From Bacillota bacterium (GTDB lineage: Bacteria > Bacillota > Negativicutes > Veillonellales > Negativicoccaceae), in contig JAEZZT010000138.1 in the NCBI GenBank assembly GCA_023418435.1, positions 1 to 5,776 of the forward strand: DNA of 5,776 nt, given 5' to 3'. The notes beneath the pieces were generated by a model that had not been told where the DNA came from, ran no database searches, and was given only the letters and a program-made list of their open reading frames with translations. The translations under genes were made by a program, and so were the position numbers. Positions 1-5,479 of this stretch are shown one piece after another. Every line of letters begins with the position of its first letter. Positions within the stretch are counted from its first letter, which is position 1.

Positions 1-29
1 CCCTATCCCCCTCGCCTCCTGCCCGCAAC

Positions 30-72
30 AAAAGAGGAGAGCCATTGCATCCATCAATGGCTCTCCTCTTTT
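30..72 (-). terminator. Bidirectional Rho-independent terminator ending the topB-dcd-exonuclease operon
   Basis: A perfect inverted repeat pairs positions 30-47 with 55-72, giving an 18-bp stem with no mismatch and a 7-base loop (48-54). The outer four pairs are A-T, so each strand leaves a run of four T after the G+C-containing part of the stem. It lies about 90 bases past the exonuclease stop codon and is the first strong hairpin there, so it most likely ends this operon. Because the stem is symmetrical, it could also stop a converging transcript arriving from beyond the left edge. The T run is short, so its efficiency is uncertain. Confidence 0.85.
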
Positions 73-161
73 CCATGCTCCCGCCTTTCCTTGTCCACCT
101 ACTCCGGCTCGGCCACCAGCCTGCGTCCGCCGCCGTGCCCGTGGCCCTCTCGGCACGCCCT
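73..161. other. G+C-rich untranslated stretch between exonuclease stop and terminator
   Basis: This stretch is visibly richer in G+C than any gene in the window and is purine-rich on the minus strand. It holds no convincing gene. Read on the minus strand in the exonuclease frame, it stays open for 20 codons after the TAA stop (162-164) and then meets TAG at 99-101; those codons encode a Gly/Arg/His-rich peptide. The other two minus-strand frames are open right through and are also Arg/Gly-rich, which may simply reflect the base composition. I treat it as the 3' untranslated region, possibly the remnant of a longer basic tail on the exonuclease. Confidence 0.45.
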
Positions 162-1145
162 TTACCACGTGCCTCGTTTGCGCCTTTTGAAGCGATGATT
201 CTTCGCCTCATAGCGCAAACGTTTTTCGCGATTACGATCCTCCACATCACGATACCAATGCACCAAATCCAAATTCGCCTCATACACCTCCCGCGCTACC
301 ACATAGCGTTGACTCTCGCCGGCTCGGTATTGCGTCAACTTCCAACGCACCAAATACCGTTCGCCATCCGGCGTGATACCCAACGCAATGTACGCATTAC
401 GCCGTTGCTTGACCCGCTCCGTCAGCGCCAGTTCCCGGCCATCCGCCAACACCACTTTCTCCACTGCCGGATCGTCCCACAGTGCATCCTTGTTCGTATA
501 TTCGCCAAACACATGAAATTGTATCGTCTGTTGCAGATCCAACACGCCGGTCGTACCATAGCGGTCATAATTGCCGATCTCTTCTTGCAAAGGAAGCTTG
601 CTGCATATCTCCGCCGTATAAATCGCATCATTGATGGCGCGATGGGCATCGTCCTTCATCTCGATCCCTAATAGCTCACACGCTCTCGCGACACCATACT
701 GCTCATAATCCTCCAAACAAGTGCGCCCGAAAATAATCTGTGCATCGTACCAAGGCAACAACAAATGCTGCGGCAAATCATGCAAACGCAAATTATCCGC
801 CAGGACTTGTCGATCGGACACCCCCCACGACAACAGCTTGGCATTCGGTCCGCACCATTGCAAGAACTCCAACAATACCTCCGGAAACGAAGGCGCCTTC
901 GCCAACATCTCCGAGCGAATCCCTGTCAATCTGGACACTTGCGGATGCATTTTCTGCAAGAACGTCGGCCGTACCAAACGCTCGAACCGATCCAGCAACT
1001 CCCCATCCGCTCCCAAACGCACGGCACCGATTTCAATGATCTCTCCCAACAAGGGAAATCCCAATTTATTTTGGTCGCGCAAGCGATATGGCATGAGTTC
1101 GTTCCATTCCATATCAAAGACAATACAATTCACGTTGTCCCTCAT
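162..1145 (-). CDS. DEDDh-family 3'-5' exonuclease with unrecognised C-terminal region
   Basis: A 327-residue protein. Residues 1-185 form an exonuclease domain of the RNase T/DNA polymerase III epsilon superfamily, which removes nucleotides from 3' ends with two metal ions. The acidic set is visible: D11 and E13 in FDMEWN, D111 in the SWGVSDRQVL segment, then H168 and D173 in HRAINDA, which makes it the DEDDh subclass. Whether it acts on RNA or DNA cannot be told from the sequence. Residues about 205-305 look like a separate folded region rich in Trp, Tyr and charged residues that I do not recognise. The end (315-325) is strongly basic, KNHRFKRRKRG, and could bind nucleic acid. The ATG overlaps the dcd stop as ATGA with no good Shine-Dalgarno, so translation probably depends on dcd. 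The start is firm because motif I begins only ten residues in. It resembles KapD-like exonucleases of Firmicutes but is longer, so no symbol is given. Confidence 0.88.
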   Translation of the reverse strand: MRDNVNCIVFDMEWNELMPYRLRDQNKLGFPLLGEIIEIGAVRLGADGELLDRFERLVRPTFLQKMHPQVSRLTGIRSEMLAKAPSFPEVLLEFLQWCGPNAKLLSWGVSDRQVLADNLRLHDLPQHLLLPWYDAQIIFGRTCLEDYEQYGVARACELLGIEMKDDAHRAINDAIYTAEICSKLPLQEEIGNYDRYGTTGVLDLQQTIQFHVFGEYTNKDALWDDPAVEKVVLADGRELALTERVKQRRNAYIALGITPDGERYLVRWKLTQYRAGESQRYVVAREVYEANLDLVHWYRDVEDRNREKRLRYEAKNHRFKRRKRGTW

Positions 1146-1663
1146 TTCTCAAAATCTCGGAACAACAAGCTCGGCTGAATGCCGCAGTTATTCTGATATT
1201 TGCCGCTACGATAAGTGTCGTACTCTCCTTCAATCATGTGGTAGTAAATCTGACAAATTTCAATGCCGGAATAAATACGAATCGGCTGTACGCAAAACAT
1301 CTCCAAAGTCCAATATCCGGAAAATCCGACATCACCGAAGCCCGCCGTCACGTGGATAAAAAGTCCCAAACGCCCTACCGAAGAACGCCCTTCCAGCATC
1401 GGCACCAGCCCCTCCGTACGCGTATACTCCGCCGTCCGTGCCAAGTACAGGCGATTCGGTTCGAGCAACAACCCCTCTTCCGGAATTTGCAGTCGATGGG
1501 CCGTATTTTCCTTTTTCATATCCAACACATGGTTGTCGTACACCAGCATTTCATCTGCCAATGTCAAATTATAGCTATTCGGATTCAAACGTTTTGGATC
1601 GAAGGGATCAATAAAGATATCCTTGCCCAAACGTGCTTCTATCTCTTTGCCGGATAAAATCAT
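1142..1663 (-). CDS. dcd: dCTP deaminase (possibly bifunctional dCTP deaminase/dUTPase)
   Basis: A 173-residue cytosolic enzyme that deaminates dCTP to dUTP, feeding dTMP synthesis. It belongs to the trimeric dUTPase-like fold. Conserved landmarks are GRSSVGRLGL (92-101), HVTAG (104-108), GDVGFSGYWTLE (110-121), and late K155, Y156 and Q157. Spacing matches E. coli Dcd: S94 and R98 correspond to S111 and R115, A107 to A124, and E121 to the catalytic E138. E. coli has TAH where this protein has TAG, as in the bifunctional enzymes of Methanocaldococcus and Mycobacterium, which also hydrolyse dUTP to dUMP; that activity is inferred here. The frame is open 31 codons further upstream, but those codons lie inside the preceding gene and lack family similarity. 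The ATG at 1663 has an excellent Shine-Dalgarno and starts with the family's usual ILSGKEI. It overlaps both neighbours by ATGA. Confidence 0.95.
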   Translation of the reverse strand: MILSGKEIEARLGKDIFIDPFDPKRLNPNSYNLTLADEMLVYDNHVLDMKKENTAHRLQIPEEGLLLEPNRLYLARTAEYTRTEGLVPMLEGRSSVGRLGLFIHVTAGFGDVGFSGYWTLEMFCVQPIRIYSGIEICQIYYHMIEGEYDTYRSGKYQNNCGIQPSLLFRDFEK

Positions 1664-2115
1664 TTGGAACTCTCCTTCATGAAGTACTCTCTTGCTTGCA
1701 AAATCTTCTGCGCATCTCGGCGTGCCACGCGAACAGTCGTCCCGATCCGCCACCATTCGATCAAGCCCTCGGCACGTGGGCTATAACCGAGGCAAACGAT
1801 ATGCCTCATGCCCGGTCGTACATATTCGCCCTCTTCAAACGGGCAAACTTCCACTTCAGAAATTCGTTCCCAAGGCACCGTCACTTGCGACTCCATCATT
1901 TTCACACCGCGTGCACTCAAACACAGAATCTTCTTCGGAGCAAAATAACTATATATTGAGTATACCAAGCCGATAGCCCCGACTACAACAAAGATTTCGC
2001 TCCCTCTGATCTTCAGAAAATGCCATACCGCCAGCGCCACCAACGTGACAAACACGAAGGTTCCGATTCTTGGCAAATACATCCGCGGATCTTCCGTAAT
2101 ATACTTTTCTCTCAT
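1660..2115 (-). CDS. Small membrane protein, two transmembrane helices plus PH-like cytoplasmic domain; function unknown
   Basis: A 151-residue protein I cannot assign to a named family. Two hydrophobic helices lie at about 17-34 and 40-58, separated by a short charged turn (KIRGSE) that would form a hairpin. The soluble part (about 62-150) begins ILCLSARGVKMMESQVTVPW followed by ERISEVEV. This strand-turn-strand pattern, with a Trp before ERI, is typical of bacterial PH-like (bPH2/DUF304-type) domains placed after a helix hairpin. A predicted helix, ARRDAQKILQAREYF (131-145), would cap the domain. The soluble part is probably cytoplasmic. The start at 2115 is chosen over one at 2202 because it has a strong Shine-Dalgarno and forms an ATGA overlap with the topB stop; the extra codons would lie wholly within topB. 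The end overlaps dcd by ATGA. Its position between topB and dcd suggests co-expression, but no role in DNA metabolism can be read from the sequence. Confidence 0.8.
   Translation of the reverse strand: MREKYITEDPRMYLPRIGTFVFVTLVALAVWHFLKIRGSEIFVVVGAIGLVYSIYSYFAPKKILCLSARGVKMMESQVTVPWERISEVEVCPFEEGEYVRPGMRHIVCLGYSPRAEGLIEWWRIGTTVRVARRDAQKILQAREYFMKESSK
1670..1677 (-). promoter_or_regulatory. Ribosome binding site of dcd
   Basis: AAGGAGAG lies 6 bases before the ATG at 1663, inside the last codons of the membrane-protein gene. It decides the dcd start against the longer open frame reaching 1756. dcd can therefore be initiated in its own right as well as by coupling to the upstream gene. Confidence 0.85.
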
Positions 2116-4268
2116 CCTTTTCCTCCCCTGCGCACCGTTGCCGGAAGTCCTTCTACATCGGCACAACGAGTCCGACAGACAGGAAATCGGCTGCACACCC
2201 ACTCATTCCCCTGGCGCACGAAGTATCCCTGCCGACATCGCGGGCAAATATGCTCGCTCGGCTCTCCGACCGGTGGCCTATCTTCACGACTCTGCTCCGC
2301 CGGCATCGTATGTCGACATTGCGGATACGCACTGCATCCCCAGAATGCACCGTACTTTCCGTGACGAAGCTGCATCGCTTGGCCACATTTGCTGCAAATG
2401 GGCGCTTTCTTTTCTTCTTTTTCTCCCAACATACTTCCCAAGTCATCATTGGCCATGGCAACTAGTGCGGTCACATATTCCGTCTGGTCCGCTAGGAAAG
2501 ACTGCAGAGAGTCCTCCCCGTGGCTCATCTCCGCCAAGCGTTCTTCCCACTTGGCCGTTTCATCCGGATACGTCAACATCTCCGGCAACGCATCAATCAA
2601 TAAATACGCTTGCTCCGTCGGGCTGAGATACTTTTTCTTGCCCTTTTCCTGCAAAAACTTCCGCTTGGTCAGTTCCGCAATAATCGTCGCCCGAGTCGCT
2701 TCCGTCCCGATTCCGGCGACATCTCGCAATTGTTTCTTGAGCTTTTCATCATGAACATAGCGGTGAATATTCTTCATCGCCTCCAGCAACGTGGCCGGCG
2801 TGAATCGAGTCGGAGGCTTGGTGGTTTTCTCATCCAATTCTCCCCCGAGAAATTGGACCGGCTCGCTCTTCTTCAAAGGTGGCAAAGAGGCACTCGTTTC
2901 CTCTTTCTCCTCGGTAACATCCTTGCTGTATAAAACTCGCCAGCCCGCCTCCAAGACGACACGCCCGCTGGCGGTAAATATTTCCTCTGCGGCCTCTACC
3001 GATACTTTCGTCTGTTCGTACTGATATACCGGATAAAATTGCGCAACATATGCCCTGGCAATCAAGCGATAAATATTCCGTTCCCGCTCATTCAAAGAGG
3101 CCAACGGACATGGCACCGTAGTCGGAATAATAGCATGGTGTGCGGTAATCTTTTTATCATTCCACGCACGACTGCGAATGCTTCCATCCGCCTGAGCTGC
3201 CATTTGCTGCAACTCGTCATCCACAATGCTGCTCAAATTCGCCAAAATTGCATGCCGGTCATCCCATTGATTCTCCGGCAAATAGTCGCAATCCGAGCGC
3301 GGATACGTCGTCCATTTCCTCTCGTATAAATTCTGTGCCACATCGAGCACTTCTTGCGGCTCATAGCCGTACCTTTTCCCGGCCAATACCTGCAAAGCGG
3401 AAAGCGACAATGGCAAAGGTGCCGGCTCCTGTTTCTTCTTGCGACTCAACTCGACAACCTTGCCCTCGGGCTGTTGTGCCAAGCGTTTCAATATTTCTTC
3501 GCCGATATATTTCTGCACCAAGCGACCTTCACTATCGAGACCGACCTGCTCCTCCTGTGGCTTCCACTTCGTAACGAAGTCGCCGCCCTCCGCATGAAAA
3601 TTGGCCTTCAGCAAGTAATATTCCTGCGGGGTGAAATTCTCGATCTCCCGTTCCCGTCGTACGACCAATGCCAACGTCGGCGTTTTCACTCGTCCGATGG
3701 GAAATGTCACCTTCTGATGTCCTTCGCGTCTTGCTCGCAACGTGTACGCTCGCGACAGATTCATCCCCATCAGCCAATCCGCTCGTGAACGCGCCAAAGC
3801 AGAATCCCGCAAAGGAATGAATTGCCGATTGTCCTTCAAATCCGCCAACGCTTTATGTATGCTCTTTTCATCCAACGCATTGAGCAAGATTCGATACACC
3901 GGTTTCGTGTTTTTCACATAGCCCAGTATCTCGTCAATCAAGAGCTGACCTTCGCGATCCGGGTCACCGGCATGAACAATTTCATCTGCTTGATCCATCA
4001 ACCGGCAAATCAATTGGAATTGCTGCTGTGCATCTTCCGTCGGTTTCAGCATCCATTCCCTGGGCACAATGGGCAAATCTTGCGCTTGCCAACGCTGATA
4101 ACGCTCATCGTACTCCCCGGGCTCCCATTGACGCAAAATGTGGCCATACGCCCAGGTCACGACACCGTTCGGCGTTTCGATATAATCCTTATGACGTTTC
4201 TGCGGCTGCCCCAAACAGGCAGCCAACTCTCGTCCCATACTCGGTTTTTCGGCAATAAATAACCTCAT
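2112..4268 (-). CDS. topB: DNA topoisomerase III (type IA) with two C-terminal zinc ribbons
   Basis: A 718-residue type IA topoisomerase. It cuts one DNA strand through a 5'-phosphotyrosine, passes another strand through, and reseals, acting mainly in decatenation and in resolving replication or recombination intermediates. Numbering from the ATG at 4268: the TOPRIM domain starts with MRLFIAEKPS (catalytic E7) and has the metal-binding GDPDREG (101-107). The ARSRADWLMGMNLSRAYT block (159-176) follows. The catalytic tyrosine is Y322 in WTTYPRSDCDYL, and GIGTEATRATII is near 519-530. The C-terminus adds two four-cysteine ribbons: C625, C628, C645, C651 and C675, C678, C692, C698. E. coli TopB has 653 residues, so the ribbons explain most of the extra length. 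The frame opens upstream to 4307, but that extension would translate the promoter -10 box and lacks family similarity. It is the first gene of a four-gene chain and its TGA overlaps the next ATG. Confidence 0.97.
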   Translation of the reverse strand: MRLFIAEKPSMGRELAACLGQPQKRHKDYIETPNGVVTWAYGHILRQWEPGEYDERYQRWQAQDLPIVPREWMLKPTEDAQQQFQLICRLMDQADEIVHAGDPDREGQLLIDEILGYVKNTKPVYRILLNALDEKSIHKALADLKDNRQFIPLRDSALARSRADWLMGMNLSRAYTLRARREGHQKVTFPIGRVKTPTLALVVRREREIENFTPQEYYLLKANFHAEGGDFVTKWKPQEEQVGLDSEGRLVQKYIGEEILKRLAQQPEGKVVELSRKKKQEPAPLPLSLSALQVLAGKRYGYEPQEVLDVAQNLYERKWTTYPRSDCDYLPENQWDDRHAILANLSSIVDDELQQMAAQADGSIRSRAWNDKKITAHHAIIPTTVPCPLASLNERERNIYRLIARAYVAQFYPVYQYEQTKVSVEAAEEIFTASGRVVLEAGWRVLYSKDVTEEKEETSASLPPLKKSEPVQFLGGELDEKTTKPPTRFTPATLLEAMKNIHRYVHDEKLKKQLRDVAGIGTEATRATIIAELTKRKFLQEKGKKKYLSPTEQAYLLIDALPEMLTYPDETAKWEERLAEMSHGEDSLQSFLADQTEYVTALVAMANDDLGSMLGEKEEKKAPICSKCGQAMQLRHGKYGAFWGCSAYPQCRHTMPAEQSREDRPPVGEPSEHICPRCRQGYFVRQGNEWVCSRFPVCRTRCADVEGLPATVRRGGKG
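2122..2128 (-). promoter_or_regulatory. Ribosome binding site of the membrane-protein gene
   Basis: GGGGAGG sits 6 bases before the ATG at 2115, within the final codons of topB (the Arg-Gly-Gly-Lys-Gly tail). It selects the 151-residue start over the upstream in-frame start at 2202. The basic glycine-rich TopB end may owe part of its composition to encoding this site. Confidence 0.8.
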
Positions 4269-4272
4269 ATTT

Positions 4273-4277
4273 CCTCC
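4273..4277 (-). promoter_or_regulatory. Ribosome binding site of topB
   Basis: GGAGG lies 4 bases before the ATG at 4268, with flanking bases extending it to CGGAGGAA. The spacer is slightly short, but there is no rival start with both a site and the family N-terminus, so it fixes the topB start. Confidence 0.75.
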
Positions 4278-4292
4278 GTATTCTTGCCTTTT

Positions 4293-4301
4293 ATTATAGC
4301 A
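4293..4301 (-). promoter_or_regulatory. Extended -10 promoter of the topB operon
   Basis: On the minus strand the sequence TGCTATAAT is a perfect sigma-70/sigma-A -10 hexamer (4293-4298) preceded by the TGn extension (4299-4301). No good -35 hexamer stands 16-18 bases upstream: TTACAA is 20 away and TTGCTT 24 away. The extended -10 is therefore probably what recruits polymerase. Transcription would begin near 4286, leaving a leader of roughly 18 bases with room for little but the ribosome binding site. No other comparable promoter is visible ahead of the downstream genes, consistent with a single operon. Confidence 0.75.
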
Positions 4302-4343
4302 TATCAATCTCTATTCACTTGTAAGCAACTCTCGTCCTCCTCG

Positions 4344-4363
4344 AGGTATCGACAGGTATCGAC
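4344..4363. repeat. Perfect 10-bp tandem direct repeat upstream of the topB promoter
   Basis: The unit AGGTATCGAC occurs twice without a gap (4344-4353 and 4354-4363). It abuts the 8-bp palindrome CCTCGAGG (4339-4346). One unit is about one helical turn, so both copies face the same side of the DNA. The repeat begins about 46 bases upstream of the -10 box, where an activator or nucleoid protein could bind. A regulatory role is inference; a chance duplication is also possible. Confidence 0.6.
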
Positions 4364-4376
4364 ATATGATAAATAT

Positions 4377-4408
4377 AAAAAAGCAGTCCAACATAATTGT
4401 TGAACTGC
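4377..4408 (-). terminator. Rho-independent terminator of the receptor/binding-protein unit
   Basis: Positions 4383-4393 pair with 4398-4408 in an 11-bp stem (one G-T wobble in the minus-strand RNA) with a 4-base loop. On the minus strand the stem is followed at once by six T (4382-4377) and then a further A+T-rich stretch. It lies about 40 bases after the binding-protein stop codon and separates that unit from the topB operon. The opposite side has no comparable T run, so it acts in one direction. Confidence 0.92.
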
Positions 4409-4447
4409 AATAAAACAAACGATAAGAAAAAATTCCCAGGATGCTAC

Positions 4448-5479
4448 CTAGTGAGTCGACAATAATCCATGGGCAAACACTTCAATTCCTTCCAATGTTC
4501 TTATTCCACTCGCATACATGTCCATTAATGGAATTGCAAATACACGTTGGTTCTTCACTGCAGAGATGCTTTGAAATCTCCTATCTCCAAGAAAACTTTT
4601 TACCTCTCTTTCACTATCTTCTTTCCAGCCGATACAAACGATGAAAATAATATCGGGGTTTTCTTCGATCAACAATTCTGCAGGAATTATTCCTTGACCT
4701 TCAACCAATTTTCCACCCAAGGATTCAATCATATTTCCTCCTAACTTATTAGATCCATACAACATCAAGTATCGGCTCGTGTTTTCGACAAGAGCTACTT
4801 TTTGTTGTGGGAGCAAACTGATTTGCCTTCGATACTCTTTTACCTTTTGACGACAATTTTGGACAATACTCTCTGCTTTCTTTTCTTCATGAAAAATCTT
4901 CCCCATGTTTCGTATATATCTATACTCCGCCTCTAGTCCACCTTTTGAAAGTACACTATTGGCATTCTCCACCAAATAGGTATTGATCCCTCTATGATTC
5001 CAAAATTCTGTATCTCCTAATCCGCCAGTCCGAAAAGCTGATTGCCACGCAATAATAAAATCAGGACGCAATATCAGTACAGATTCTCTATCAAAATCTT
5101 GTTTTCGAATTGCAGGTAAGGTTTTTGCTCTAGTCTGAAATCTTTCTAAAAAACCTGTAGTGTGACTAGATGTACAAGATGCTCCCACAATAGACTTTTC
5201 TTTTCCCAACTCCAAGAGCATTTCAATATTATTTTGTTGATCTACCACAACACGTCTAGGTTCTTTATCAAAGACAATTTTATTTCTCTTTCCTGAAGAT
5301 GAAAAATTATCGATGATAATTTTTTGCGCCATTTGCTGCACACCTGTCACACTCTCCACCTTTGCATTCCTATCAACAGTGAGTCTAGACTTGTTAGAAC
5401 AACTTACAGAGTCTATGGCAAGCAGCAAAATCATACCTGCGAAGAAAATTTTTCGTTTTCTCGTAGAGAATTTTAGCAT
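4448..5479 (-). CDS. Cobalamin/Fe3+-siderophore ABC transporter substrate-binding protein (BtuF/FepB-like)
   Basis: A 343-residue exported protein that would bind a metal chelate in the periplasm and deliver it to an inner-membrane ABC importer. The N-terminus has a basic stretch (KFSTRKRK), a hydrophobic core (11-22) and C27 in DSVSC, a loose lipobox, so it is probably a lipoprotein. The first lobe carries RRVVVDQQNNIEMLLELG (75-92) and ESVLILRPDFIIAW (132-145), typical of this family. E132 and E268 (PAELLIEENPD) align by motif with the two BtuF glutamates that dock on arginines of the permease. The IAW after RPD also recalls BtuF, but the ligand (corrinoid, haem or siderophore) cannot be fixed. 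The ATG overlaps the receptor's stop by 7 bases and has no clear Shine-Dalgarno, so it is likely coupled to the receptor. No permease or ATPase gene follows before the terminator. It is A+T-rich compared with the topB operon. Confidence 0.9.
   Translation of the reverse strand: MLKFSTRKRKIFFAGMILLLAIDSVSCSNKSRLTVDRNAKVESVTGVQQMAQKIIIDNFSSSGKRNKIVFDKEPRRVVVDQQNNIEMLLELGKEKSIVGASCTSSHTTGFLERFQTRAKTLPAIRKQDFDRESVLILRPDFIIAWQSAFRTGGLGDTEFWNHRGINTYLVENANSVLSKGGLEAEYRYIRNMGKIFHEEKKAESIVQNCRQKVKEYRRQISLLPQQKVALVENTSRYLMLYGSNKLGGNMIESLGGKLVEGQGIIPAELLIEENPDIIFIVCIGWKEDSEREVKSFLGDRRFQSISAVKNQRVFAIPLMDMYASGIRTLEGIEVFAHGLLSTH

Noticed and set aside
45..671. 208-codon plus-strand open frame opposite the exonuclease
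   Set aside because: It lies antisense to a gene with clear catalytic motifs, begins inside the terminator hairpin, has no ribosome site and no recognisable family.
721..1359. 212-codon plus-strand open frame opposite the exonuclease and dcd
   Set aside because: Shadow of two well-supported minus-strand genes; the Cys/Ser/Arg/Asn-rich, low-complexity product looks like antisense translation.
1664..1756. N-terminal extension of Dcd by 31 residues
   Set aside because: Overlaps the end of the membrane-protein gene and lacks Dcd similarity; the ATG at 1663 has a strong ribosome site.
2116..2202. N-terminal extension of the membrane protein by 29 residues
   Set aside because: Those codons lie entirely within topB; the ATG at 2115 has a strong Shine-Dalgarno and the ATGA overlap.
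2045..2626. 193-codon plus-strand open frame opposite the membrane protein and the topB zinc ribbons
   Set aside because: Pro/Ser/His-rich product antisense to conserved zinc-ribbon coding DNA; no start signal.
3354..3788. Plus-strand open frames opposite the topB core (also 3822-4262)
   Set aside because: Both lie antisense to conserved topoisomerase motifs and show no domain or ribosome site.
4269..4307. N-terminal extension of TopB by 13 residues
   Set aside because: It would translate the TATAAT box and the ribosome binding site; the family N-terminus begins at the ATG at 4268.
4323..4328. TTGCTT as a -35 box for the topB promoter
   Set aside because: It is 24 bases from the -10 hexamer, too far for normal spacing; the extended -10 explains the promoter better.
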